Of a DNA stretch of 64,000 nt, positions 48,954-57,668 are shown piece by piece (positions within the stretch are counted from its first letter, which is position 1; each line of letters starts with the position of its first letter). The position numbers and the translations under genes were made by a program. The notes beneath the pieces were generated by a model that did no database searches, had not been told where the DNA came from, and was given only the letters and a program-made list of their open reading frames with translations. The stretch comes from Chitinophagales bacterium (lineage in GTDB: Bacteria > Bacteroidota > Bacteroidia > Chitinophagales > UBA10324): positions 1 to 64,000 of the forward strand of contig JANWXQ010000004.1 in NCBI GenBank assembly GCA_025057275.1, read 5' to 3'.

Positions 48954-51826
48954 CGCAGCAGGGTTACATTTCCAAAGCGATGGAGCACTTCTCCGTTCAG
49001 GCAACGGGCCTGCCATTCGTACAGATAGGTGCCGGCGGGCATGTCGGTTCCGTTGTAGCGGCCATCCCATCCCTTCCCGATACTGCCGGTTTCGAATATG
49101 CGCTTGCCCCAGCGGTCATACACCCTGAAATAAATCAGATCGTCCAGGCCAGTGCTGCGTACGTACAGCACATCGTTCTGACCGTTGCCGTTTGGGGTAA
49201 ATACATTAGGAACAAAAATAATGTGTTCATCGCAGCCCACAGTAACGGTAACTGTGTCGCTGGCCGTGCAGCCCAGGCTGTCGGTAACGGTGAGAGTAAA
49301 AACCGTGGTCTCCAGCAGGGTGGCCTCGGGATTCAGGCAATCGGCGCAGGACAGCACGTCATGAGGCGACCAGCTGTAGCTTCCCGGGCTGGCCACTGCC
49401 TGCAGATGAATCGGCGTGCCGGCAATGGCCTGAAGGTCCGGTCCTGCATTCACCAAGGGGGGAGGTTGTACCACCACAGTTACGGCCAAAGTGTCTGCTG
49501 CGCATAAATCGCTTACAACCACCTGATAGGTCGTGGTCATGTTTGGTGAGGCTGCGGGATCAGGCACCTGCGTGGCGCTCAGAGATTCCGATGGCCACCA
49601 CAGGTATTGCTGCCCCCCAACGGCCCACAGCTGCGCGCTGTCTCCCTGGCAGATAGCAGTGTCGGAGCACACGCTGGCCTGAAGCGGTGGATGCAGTTGG
49701 AGATGGACCTGAGCCGTATCCGAACAGAAATACTCGTTGCTGACGGTAACTGTGTAGGTGGTGTTGGAGTACACTGTGGCAACCGGATTGCTGATGTAGG
49801 CGTTGTTCAGTCCGGCCGAAGGCTGCCACGTGTAGTACAGGCCGCCGCTGGCCATAAGTTGGGCCGGCTGACCCGCGCATACCAGCGGAGGACCGGTGGC
49901 TATGGCCAGGGGTTTCGGATAGACGGAAACTTTATGCGTAGCAGTGTTCAGGCAGCCTTTGAAATCCATAACCGTTACGGTGTAGGTAGTGGTTTGCACG
50001 GGGAAGGCCAGTGTACTGAAGTTCAAAGGCATGTTGAGGCTTCCCGCCGGCTGCCAGCTGTAGTACAGGCCGCCAGTGGCATACATGACGATGGTGTCAC
50101 CGGCACACAGGGATGAATCAGCAAAAATGTAGGGCTGGGGCAGCGGCAGAACGATCACCAGAATGCTGTCTGTGTTCTGACAGCCGGAAACATCCGTTCC
50201 GGTTACGTAATACCATGTCGTGTCCACAGGAAAAGCCAGGGGGGCAGCGCTATTGGGATTGCTTAGGTAGGCACCGGGAGTCCAGAGGTAGAAAGAAGCG
50301 CCCGTGGCCGTGAGCTGTGCGGTATCACCCAGACATACATTGAGCAAGGGAGGGCCTGCGTCCACTGGTGGCAGATTGGTGACAGTAACGGTTAGCTGAT
50401 CGCTGAACGAACAACCGGAAAGCGATGCGGTCAGCGTGTAAGTGGTAGTCGCTGCGGGCGCCGCCTCCGGATTGGCAATAAAAGCATTGTCCAAGGAATT
50501 AGCCGGAGCCCAGGAGTAGGTGTCTGCTGCTGCGGCAGCCAATTGTACCGTATTGCCCTTGCACAAAGAAGTGTCGTTAGTCAGTATCAGATTCGGTGTG
50601 GCCACATAGCTGATCCAGACCGAATCGGTAGCGGCGCAGCCGTTGAAATCGGTTCCGGTAACGTAGAGCCATGTAGCCGCAGTACCGGTGAATTGAGTGA
50701 GCGCCTGGTTGGGCTGACTTACCCACGCCGTGGGATACCATTCATATTGTTCGGCTCCTGATGCCTGAAGCAGCAAAGGAGTGCCTTCGCAGGCTGTGGT
50801 ATCGTTACCGGCAGATACCTGGGGCAAGGGAAATACTTCCAGCCGAACCGAATCCGTAACAGAACAAAGCCCATTGCTTCCGGTAACGTAAAAAACCGTT
50901 GTTGATTGAGGCCAGGCCTGCGGAGCGAGGCTGGCGGTATCGCTGAGTCCTTCGGCGGGCCACCAAGTAGCTGAAACAACGTTTTGAACCCACAGCGAGA
51001 CGGTGTCGCCGGCGCAGAGGGAAGTATCCTCTGAAACGATCAGCTCAGGTAGTGCAAAAACCTGGGCAACAGAAGTGTCGGTTGCCGTGCATCCCAGCGA
51101 ATCAGTAACCTGGTATTGCAATAAAAAAGTTCCGGGCCCTGCCTGCTGGGCAAGAAACAAGCCTTGCTGAGTGACGGCGGTTCCCGAAAAAAAACCGCCG
51201 TCCGGTATGCCGGTTAATTGCACTGGCCCTTCGTTGCTGCAGATGCTGATGGCGTTTGGAAGAAGCGTGACTGACGGCAGGGGCTGAACGGTTACCTTCA
51301 GCGTGTCGCTGGACGTGCACCCGATGCTATCGGTAGCGGTAAGCACATATAGGGTAGTTGCATCGGGAAAGCACAGTGTTACCGGACTTTCGGGATCGCT
51401 CAGACCTACAGCGGGCTGCCAGGTGACGGTGCCCGGAGCTATAGCTGCAAGCGCGAGGGTGTCGCCCAAACACAGTGCAGTATCGTGACCGGCAAAAACG
51501 GTCGGTGGACAATACACAGTGAGCAGCAGCGAAGCGGTATCCTGCAGTCCGCCAGAATCGCTGACCACCACGGTGATATCATACAGGTTGCATTCGGCAG
51601 CCCAGAAGGTGAGGTGAAAGCTGGTGTCGCTCAGCGGTTCCTGATTGACGAACCAGGAAACCGTCAGCGGGCCGTTGCCCTGCGACAGGTTGTGCACCGC
51701 CACCGAATCCGGAGCACAAAAGGGCCCGCCGCTGATACTTAAGGAAGCTACCGGCTGGCTCCGGCAGGGCCACGCCGCAACCAGTATCGCAGCCAACGGC
51801 ACGAACAGGCGAATAGGTCCGCACAT
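48950..51826 (-). CDS. SprB-like repeat adhesin with T9SS type B sorting domain
   Basis: A 958-residue secreted protein built from about ten Ig/PKD-like units of some 75 residues, each with a core like DTSLCAGDTV.L.A.G...Y.W.PA..LS and ending TTTYTVTVTD..GC..TDTV.VTV.PLP. The C-terminal type B (gliding motility-associated) domain begins IIFVPNVFTPNGNGQNDVLYV and contains FRVYDRWGKRIFET and WDGRYNGTDMPAGTYLYEW. The signal peptide starts at the ATG at 51826 (MCGPIRLFVPLAAILVAAW); a TTG 14 codons up is the alternative. It pairs with the PorP/SprF gene. It resembles SprB-type surface adhesins in design but is much shorter. Confidence 0.92.
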   Translation of the reverse strand: MCGPIRLFVPLAAILVAAWPCRSQPVASLSISGGPFCAPDSVAVHNLSQGNGPLTVSWFVNQEPLSDTSFHLTFWAAECNLYDITVVVSDSGGLQDTASLLLTVYCPPTVFAGHDTALCLGDTLALAAIAPGTVTWQPAVGLSDPESPVTLCFPDATTLYVLTATDSIGCTSSDTLKVTVQPLPSVTLLPNAISICSNEGPVQLTGIPDGGFFSGTAVTQQGLFLAQQAGPGTFLLQYQVTDSLGCTATDTSVAQVFALPELIVSEDTSLCAGDTVSLWVQNVVSATWWPAEGLSDTASLAPQAWPQSTTVFYVTGSNGLCSVTDSVRLEVFPLPQVSAGNDTTACEGTPLLLQASGAEQYEWYPTAWVSQPNQALTQFTGTAATWLYVTGTDFNGCAATDSVWISYVATPNLILTNDTSLCKGNTVQLAAAAADTYSWAPANSLDNAFIANPEAAPAATTTYTLTASLSGCSFSDQLTVTVTNLPPVDAGPPLLNVCLGDTAQLTATGASFYLWTPGAYLSNPNSAAPLAFPVDTTWYYVTGTDVSGCQNTDSILVIVLPLPQPYIFADSSLCAGDTIVMYATGGLYYSWQPAGSLNMPLNFSTLAFPVQTTTYTVTVMDFKGCLNTATHKVSVYPKPLAIATGPPLVCAGQPAQLMASGGLYYTWQPSAGLNNAYISNPVATVYSNTTYTVTVSNEYFCSDTAQVHLQLHPPLQASVCSDTAICQGDSAQLWAVGGQQYLWWPSESLSATQVPDPAASPNMTTTYQVVVSDLCAADTLAVTVVVQPPPLVNAGPDLQAIAGTPIHLQAVASPGSYSWSPHDVLSCADCLNPEATLLETTVFTLTVTDSLGCTASDTVTVTVGCDEHIIFVPNVFTPNGNGQNDVLYVRSTGLDDLIYFRVYDRWGKRIFETGSIGKGWDGRYNGTDMPAGTYLYEWQARCLNGEVLHRFGNVTLLR

Positions 51827-51987
51827 ACCTGAGGCAGGAAATTTACGGCAACGGGCCGCAAACATCAAAAAGACAAAGGCCAGGAGAGCTGTTAGGGCTT
51901 TTCAAATAACATGAAAAGTAATAATATAAATGTTTTTTTCGTTGCCCTGTTGTTGTCCGTTAGGGCAGGTATATTCCCTTCCGTTGC

Positions 51988-51995
51988 TATCTTTG
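51988..51995 (+). promoter_or_regulatory. -7 promoter element (TATCTTTG)
   Basis: TAnnTTTG ending 19 bases before the ATG at 52015. Confidence 0.6.
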
Positions 51996-52014
51996 CGCCA
52001 CGGTGGCTCGTAAC

Positions 52015-52464
52015 ATGATTGCGTCGCTGAAGATTGCCAGTGAAGCATTCAAGCATAACTCATTCATTCCTTCCAAATTCACCTGCGACGGCGAGAATAT
52101 CAATCCGTCATTGATCATTAGCGGTTTGCCCATGCACACCAAGACCCTGGTGCTGATCATGGAAGATCTGGACGGGCCTAAAGGCTCGGTGGTGCATTGG
52201 ATTTTGTGGAACATTCCCCCCACCAATAAAATTCTGGCCAACAGCGTCCCGGGTGAAGCAGGAATAAACGATTTTCGAAAACGCAAATATCAGGGACCTT
52301 GTCCCACGTCGGGTGTTCACCGCTATGCGTTCAAAGTTTACGCATTAGACAATTTTCTTCATTTGGATTCCAAAGCCACACGCGCTGATCTCCAACCTTT
52401 GCTGGACGACCATGCCATCGGCTTCGGGGAAATCATCGGCCTCTACAAGCGCCGTAACTCCTGA
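52015..52464 (+). CDS. YbhB/YbcL family Raf kinase inhibitor-like protein
   Basis: A 149-residue protein of the phosphatidylethanolamine-binding fold. It has FIPSKFTCDGENINPSLIISG, LVLIMEDLDGPKGSVVHWILWNIPP and the GPCPTSGVHRYAFKVYALD segment, with the ligand-binding Asp and His residues. There is no signal peptide, so it is cytosolic like E. coli YbhB. The ATG at 52015 matches the usual N-terminus; a GTG four codons upstream is possible. The physiological role of these bacterial proteins is unknown. Confidence 0.93.
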   Translation: MIASLKIASEAFKHNSFIPSKFTCDGENINPSLIISGLPMHTKTLVLIMEDLDGPKGSVVHWILWNIPPTNKILANSVPGEAGINDFRKRKYQGPCPTSGVHRYAFKVYALDNFLHLDSKATRADLQPLLDDHAIGFGEIIGLYKRRNS

Positions 52465-52498
52465 CGGCTGGCTGTCACTGAAAACTTACCAGGCGCTG

Positions 52499-52714
52499 CT
52501 ACTGCGTTTTGAATCGGTTGGTAGCTATGCCCAGCAGTCGATACAACGGGCAAAATCCGAAAACGGCAGACGCCAGCAGACCGACGGCAAATACCAGCAG
52601 CACAATTCCTCCTGGACCACTGATCTGATGATGAAAAAAGGAAACCACAATGACGATGGCCGTAATCACCCGCAACAAGCGGTCCAACGTGCCTACATTC
52701 TCCAAATAGCTCAT
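52499..52714 (-). CDS. DUF2892 small inner membrane protein
   Basis: A 71-residue membrane protein when started at the ATG at 52714. It has the DUF2892 pattern: a short helix (YLENVGTLDRLLRVITAIV), two membrane segments (IVIVVSFF; IVLLVFAVGLLASAVFGF) and the end FCPLYRLLGIATN. This is the family of the membrane part of YgaP-like rhodanese proteins, but there is no rhodanese domain here. A longer frame of 84 residues begins 13 codons upstream. It converges with the YbhB-type gene with 34 bases between stops. Confidence 0.88.
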   Translation of the reverse strand: MSYLENVGTLDRLLRVITAIVIVVSFFHHQISGPGGIVLLVFAVGLLASAVFGFCPLYRLLGIATNRFKTQ

Positions 52715-52798
52715 GACGGATTTTTGTACAAAACTCACCGGCAAGGCAGGCATTGACTATGACCGGCCTCATGACGGCAGCTGATTGGCGTCAGCCAT

Positions 52799-54874
52799 TC
52801 AGAACCGAACACGCAATTCGGCCTTGATTTCGCTCTTTACCGGTCCGTCTATTTCCGATAGTCCGCTCCCGATGGTCTTCAAGTTGCTGTAATACGTTGC
52901 GGCCAGACGCAGCCACAAGTCCAGGGCACGTGAAAAACTGTAGCGTGCCAGCAGGTAACTGCGGATACCCCGGTTGTAAAATGCAGGAACGCTGTACACA
53001 TAAAGCACATCGTTTTCGTAGGCATAAATCCGGGCATCGTAATCGTCAGCATCAAAAAGGGCAAACCGGCCGGTAAGCTGCAACGGACTGCCTAGTTGTT
53101 TCCAGATCACGTCCTGATAGATAAGCCATCCGCGGTGTGGCCCCTGAGGCAGATGGCGGTAGCGAACGGCTTCCAGCCGGCTGCGCAAGGTTACCGAAGC
53201 CGTAATCGCATAGGATAAGTGCAGGCGTAAAGAATGTCGTTGCGCTTCGGTAAGCACATCGTGCGGCATGTCAGCAACGTCGGCATTGCTCAGCTCTGTT
53301 TCGTTGCGCCAGCGTACATATGCCTCCATTCGCTTGCTGGGTTTAAAGGTGAGCTGAAGCAGGTAATCCTGACCCTGCGAAGGGGCATCGGCCCGGAATT
53401 GCAACCAGGGATGTTGGTACAGATCGCAATAGGCGCTAAGGGAAAGGGTGGAGCTTAAGCGGAAAACCAGTCCGCTGTAGACCCCCTGCTCGTTTTTCGG
53501 AGTTGTGTTTTCGGAAAATGCCGTAGGAAAAAACGTAGTAAAATCCCGGCTGTAGCTGCGCAAGAGCAGAACGGCATCCACCCGTGGATGCAGGCTGGCC
53601 AGCACACCGCTTAACCACGCCGTAGCCGAAGGGGAGCTGTAAGCCCATTCGCCGAACCAGTTAAAATTTTTATAGCTCCAGTCAAAGTGCAGAGTAGCCT
53701 GGGTCAGATCGGTGCCGCGAAAGTAAAACGTGTTGTACGGTGCATAGGTGGGTGATAAGGGCACACTAAACCGGTTGTGCACAACGGCTGCTCCAACGGA
53801 AAAGGTGGGAACGCCGTACTGCAGATGCAGCCCGCCACATTGAAAGCCTACGGCATTGCGGTCGGCCAGTTCGCTGGGCGTACGGTGCAAGCCATCGCCG
53901 CCAATGGAAGTCACGATGCGGTTCTCATCCAACGTATCGGTAACGATGACATTGCCATCGGTACGGCGCGATGATGCAAAGGCCGTCAGTTGCCAGGAGC
54001 GCCAGCCTGCCGTTGCCGCTGCACCGCGTAAAAAACGGTATTCGTCGGCGCTGGTATAAGGCCACAGTATCCTGCCGCTGTTTTTTACGGAAGTCACATA
54101 CGAGCTCTTGGCCACCCCAAAGCCTGCTCCCATAACCAGGCCTTGTCCCAGATTCACTGCGTAATCGCCAATGGCCGCTGAGCGTACGATACCGCGCCCA
54201 CGGTAGAATGCATGGGCGCTGTAAAAGTCGAATCCCTGCTGTTGCGAACCGCGAAAGAATTCCTCACCGGCATCTTTCTGACCGGTAATACCCCAACTGA
54301 ATTTGGTCCCGTAGCTGTACCGATAACGCGCATAAAGGCTGTAAGGACTGCCCAGGTAATGCGATGCAGAGTCCTCCGCCGATCGGCGATACCCCAACTC
54401 CGGTTGCATGACGTAGGAACTACGCACCAGCAGCATGGATTGCCCCTGCGTAAGCAATTCACGTGCAGTAATCTGGGACTGGCTTAAGTCGTCCGAGACA
54501 AACACATACGGCAGGATCTGCCGGATAGATGGAATATCCAGATAAGGCACTGCCTGCAATTCATAAATAGAAGTAAACGTTCCGAGCTGCCTTCGGTATT
54601 CCAGCAGGGAGGTGGCTTGTGCAGGCGTAAGCAATTGCAAGGAAACCAGCAACTGCAGGTCATCTTCATCAGCCCGGTTGAGGTTGATGGGCCGTCGGCG
54701 AAGTCCCTGCTCCAAATCCACGAGCGTTTCAAAATCCAGTTGGCGGGTCTCATCGCTGCTGAGCCGGTCTTCCAATAAAATGGAGACCTTTTCTTCCGTA
54801 GGATCGGGTTGCTGGGCGAAGGCGGAAAGGCAGCAGCCCAGACAGACATTCGCGACCAGCAGCCTGCGCAACAT
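52799..54874 (-). CDS. Helix-hairpin-helix plus outer membrane barrel protein
   Basis: A 691-residue exported protein (signal peptide MLRRLLVANVCLGCCLSAFA). Residues about 55-130 contain two ComEA-like helix-hairpin-helix units (PINLNRADEDDLQLLVSLQLL; LLEYRRQLGTFTSIYELQAV). The remaining 550 residues are amphipathic beta strands ending in EIKAELRVRF, a barrel signature. The HhH unit in DNA-repair or uptake proteins binds DNA backbones, but here it is periplasmic. The family is widespread in Bacteroidota and uncharacterised. It begins six bases after the PorV-like gene. Confidence 0.86.
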   Translation of the reverse strand: MLRRLLVANVCLGCCLSAFAQQPDPTEEKVSILLEDRLSSDETRQLDFETLVDLEQGLRRRPINLNRADEDDLQLLVSLQLLTPAQATSLLEYRRQLGTFTSIYELQAVPYLDIPSIRQILPYVFVSDDLSQSQITARELLTQGQSMLLVRSSYVMQPELGYRRSAEDSASHYLGSPYSLYARYRYSYGTKFSWGITGQKDAGEEFFRGSQQQGFDFYSAHAFYRGRGIVRSAAIGDYAVNLGQGLVMGAGFGVAKSSYVTSVKNSGRILWPYTSADEYRFLRGAAATAGWRSWQLTAFASSRRTDGNVIVTDTLDENRIVTSIGGDGLHRTPSELADRNAVGFQCGGLHLQYGVPTFSVGAAVVHNRFSVPLSPTYAPYNTFYFRGTDLTQATLHFDWSYKNFNWFGEWAYSSPSATAWLSGVLASLHPRVDAVLLLRSYSRDFTTFFPTAFSENTTPKNEQGVYSGLVFRLSSTLSLSAYCDLYQHPWLQFRADAPSQGQDYLLQLTFKPSKRMEAYVRWRNETELSNADVADMPHDVLTEAQRHSLRLHLSYAITASVTLRSRLEAVRYRHLPQGPHRGWLIYQDVIWKQLGSPLQLTGRFALFDADDYDARIYAYENDVLYVYSVPAFYNRGIRSYLLARYSFSRALDLWLRLAATYYSNLKTIGSGLSEIDGPVKSEIKAELRVRF

Positions 54875-54880
54875 GTTTCT

Positions 54881-55762
54881 TTATTGTGCTGCTTTGGATT
54901 TGGCCGGAAGCACCAACCAAACCGATGCTGCCGGGGTAATGCCCAACACCTGATGATACTGTGCGGAAAAATCCAGTTGCATGCGGCCCAGTCGCAGGCC
55001 GGCTCCGGCACAGAAGACGGCGGGATTCGTTAGCAGACCTGCCCGCAGGAATAGGGGATCAGCAGGCTGATATTCCACACCTGTTTTGATGCGTCCGGGC
55101 TGATCAATATCTTTTTCAACCTCTGCATTGATCAACAGCGGTTCTGCCGGCCGATAAGCAAGGCCCATCCGAAACACCGTAGGTACTTTTTGCTCGCCGA
55201 AGCCCCAGTTTATTGGATAAGGGTTGAACACATGTGCTGCCAGGCGCAATTGGGAAGATATAGCGACCAACGTGCCTACGTCGCCCGTGAATGTATGGCT
55301 GGTGCCGTATTCGCTGACCGCTGTCTGAATGTAATCCAGCTGGATACCCAGTGAGATAAATTCGGTGATGGAGCGTCCGTAAGACAAAGCCGCCTTTTTC
55401 TGATTAAAAGCTTCATAACCCGAATAGGTAAGCGCCAGACCCCAGCCCGCATGCCGGATGGGAATGGCGGCAGCCACGTTGTAGGTGCCCAGTTCAGCCA
55501 GCATATACGGTTGATGAGCCGATGCCAATAGGGTGGTTGCTTCCTGTCCGGCAAGGGCAGCGGGATTTAGCAGCACTCCGGTAACATCGCTGAGATCCAA
55601 ACCGGTGTTTCCCATGCCTGATGAACGTGCCGAGTAGCTTAGCCACTGTCCATAGCCGTTTTGTATCAGCAACAGCAGATGCAAAACGATTACAGCAAGG
55701 CGCGACCGACTGAAGCTTTTAAAGAATCGGAGAAGCAGAAAGTGGCTTGGAGGGGCGGGCAT
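54881..55762 (-). CDS. PorV/FadL-like outer membrane barrel protein
   Basis: A 293-residue protein with a long basic N-terminus and a hydrophobic segment (LAVIVLHLLLLIQNGYG) as signal peptide. The mature start GQWLSYSARSSGMGNTGLDLSDVTGVLLNPAALAG (in part SSGMGNTGLDLSD; LLNPAALAG) is the family hallmark of PorV, PorQ and related FadL-like barrels. The rest has regular strands. It lies directly upstream of the HhH-barrel gene, so both probably work together in the outer membrane. It is shorter than PorV and not clearly a T9SS component. Confidence 0.83.
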   Translation of the reverse strand: MPAPPSHFLLLRFFKSFSRSRLAVIVLHLLLLIQNGYGQWLSYSARSSGMGNTGLDLSDVTGVLLNPAALAGQEATTLLASAHQPYMLAELGTYNVAAAIPIRHAGWGLALTYSGYEAFNQKKAALSYGRSITEFISLGIQLDYIQTAVSEYGTSHTFTGDVGTLVAISSQLRLAAHVFNPYPINWGFGEQKVPTVFRMGLAYRPAEPLLINAEVEKDIDQPGRIKTGVEYQPADPLFLRAGLLTNPAVFCAGAGLRLGRMQLDFSAQYHQVLGITPAASVWLVLPAKSKAAQ

Positions 55763-55890
55763 AAAATCAACGGCGAACCAATAAGACCTGACTGTAATTG
55801 CACCGAAAGCTAAGCGGATTCTGGGACTGCAAAAAACAAGAAATCATGAATTTATCTTTTGGGGCGCCCTTGGCCAACGGCTGCGGGATC

Positions 55891-56538
55891 CTAAAACAGG
55901 CCCATCAGATTGGCGCGCACCTTATTGACTACCTCACCCAGGTGTTCCGGATTTTCGGCGAAGTTGTACTTATCTACGTCAATAACCAGCAGTTTGCCTT
56001 CTTTATAGCTTGCCGACCAGTTTTCGTAATATTCGTTGAGGCGCCGCAGATAATCCAGCCGAAGGTTGTCTTCGTATTCGCGGCCACGTTTCTGGATGTT
56101 GGAAACCAAAGCGCCGATGGAAGCCTTAAGGTAAATAACCAGATCCGGCGGCTTGATCAGCGAGCTGATGGTCTTGAACAATTGCGAATAATTTTCAAAA
56201 TCACGGCGGGTCATCAGACCCATGGCATGCAGGTTGGGCGCAAAAATCTGGGCATCTTCATAAATGGTGCGATCCTGAATAACGGTTTTGTCGCCCTGCT
56301 GAATTTTTATGATCTGGCTGAATCGCGAGTTGAGAAAATAGATCTGGAGGTTAAAGCTCCAGCGCGGCATGTTTTCATAAAAATCGTATAAGTAAGGATT
56401 GTTCTCCAGATCCTCAAATTGGGGTGTCCAGCCGAATTGTTTGGCCAGCAGAGTGGTCAATGTGGTTTTGCCTGAGCCGATATTTCCGGCAACGGCAATG
56501 TGCTTGACCGGAGGCAACTTGGGTTCTTTTTTGGCCAT
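55891..56538 (-). CDS. Deoxynucleoside kinase
   Basis: A 215-residue salvage kinase that phosphorylates deoxynucleosides. P-loop GNIGSGKTT at residues 18-26, FEDLENNPYLYDFYENMPRW, the DR motif QDRTIYEDAQIF and the LID-region Arg-rich RGREYEDNLRL are all present. The specificity (deoxyadenosine/deoxyguanosine or broad) cannot be decided. It is a single gene, with the start supported by a TAGCTTCG element at 56542-56549. The 128 bases behind it (55763-55890) show nothing recognisable. Confidence 0.93.
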   Translation of the reverse strand: MAKKEPKLPPVKHIAVAGNIGSGKTTLTTLLAKQFGWTPQFEDLENNPYLYDFYENMPRWSFNLQIYFLNSRFSQIIKIQQGDKTVIQDRTIYEDAQIFAPNLHAMGLMTRRDFENYSQLFKTISSLIKPPDLVIYLKASIGALVSNIQKRGREYEDNLRLDYLRRLNEYYENWSASYKEGKLLVIDVDKYNFAENPEHLGEVVNKVRANLMGLF

Positions 56539-56617
56539 GAGCGAAGCTATCGGGGTTGACTAAAGATTCACACAACAGTTAAGCATCGGGAGCGGTCAGC
56601 AGTGAAGATAGAAGGAA

Positions 56618-57613
56618 TTAAAATTTTCGAAAGCCAATCAGTCGCCGCACTTCGGCAACAGTAGCAGAAGCACTGGCGCGGGCCTGTTCCTGACCTTGTT
56701 CCAAAATGTCGCGCAGCAGGGAATCGTTGTTCAGGTAGTAGGCGATGCGCTCGCGAATGGGTGCAGTGAAAGCGGCCATATCAGCAGCAAGCTGTTTTTT
56801 CATGTCGCCATAGCGGATGGTGCAGGCCCGGTATGCCTCCTCATAATGGCTTACTGTTTCCGGCGGCGACACCAGCTTCATTAACGCAAACAGATTCTGA
56901 ACGGGCTCCGACATGGGTTGGTTCGGTGTCGTAGGTCCGGAGTCGGTGACGGCGCGCATCACCTTGCGACGAATTTCTTCTTCCGTATCCGAAAGAAAAA
57001 CCGCATTTCCCTCGCCCTCACTTTTACCCATTTTTCCGCTTCCGTCCAAACCGGGAACCTTAACGAGTGTGCCACCTGTTCCCAGCGCCTGCGGCAGAGG
57101 AAAAAAATCTTCGCCATATAACCGGTTGAAGCGCTCGGCAAAGTTGCGCGCCATCTCCAAATGCTGCGTCTGATCCTTACCAACGGGTACCTTATGGGCG
57201 CGATGAATGATGATGTCGGCAGTCATCAACACCGGATAGGTGAGCAGGCCGGCGTTGACGTTATCGGGTTGGCTGCGCACCTTCTCTTTGAATGAAGCGC
57301 TGCGCTCCAACTCACCCACGTAAGCAAGCATGTTCAGAAACAAATACAGCTCAGCCGTTTCGGGCACATCGCTTTGACGATACAGCACGCAGCGTTTCGG
57401 ATCCACGCCGCAAGCCAGGTATTCTGCCAGAACCTGACGAACGGTGCCGTGCAGATCGGCCGGATGCGGATGGGTAGTAAGCGAATGGTAATCGGCAATG
57501 AAAAAGTAGCAACGATATTGCTCCTGCAGCCTGACGAAATTGGCCACGGCGCCGAAATAGTTGCCCAGATGCAGACGGCCCGTGGGTCGAATACCCGAAA
57601 CGACAATTTCCAT
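56618..57613 (-). CDS. trpS: Tryptophanyl-tRNA synthetase
   Basis: A 331-residue class I synthetase that charges tRNA-Trp. GIRPTGRLHLGNYFGA holds the HIGH-type site, and KMGKSEGN the KMSKS-type site. DQTQHLEMARNFAERFN and FFPLPQAL are typical too. The ATG at 57613 matches the normal N-terminus (MEIVVSGIRPTG); the frame continues 17 codons up. It follows folC by 55 bases on the same strand. Confidence 0.97.
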   Translation of the reverse strand: MEIVVSGIRPTGRLHLGNYFGAVANFVRLQEQYRCYFFIADYHSLTTHPHPADLHGTVRQVLAEYLACGVDPKRCVLYRQSDVPETAELYLFLNMLAYVGELERSASFKEKVRSQPDNVNAGLLTYPVLMTADIIIHRAHKVPVGKDQTQHLEMARNFAERFNRLYGEDFFPLPQALGTGGTLVKVPGLDGSGKMGKSEGEGNAVFLSDTEEEIRRKVMRAVTDSGPTTPNQPMSEPVQNLFALMKLVSPPETVSHYEEAYRACTIRYGDMKKQLAADMAAFTAPIRERIAYYLNNDSLLRDILEQGQEQARASASATVAEVRRLIGFRKF

Positions 57614-57668
57614 CCGGCGGGCAAAGAAACAAAATCGTTCTGCTATTCTGACGTGAGGGAGCAATACA

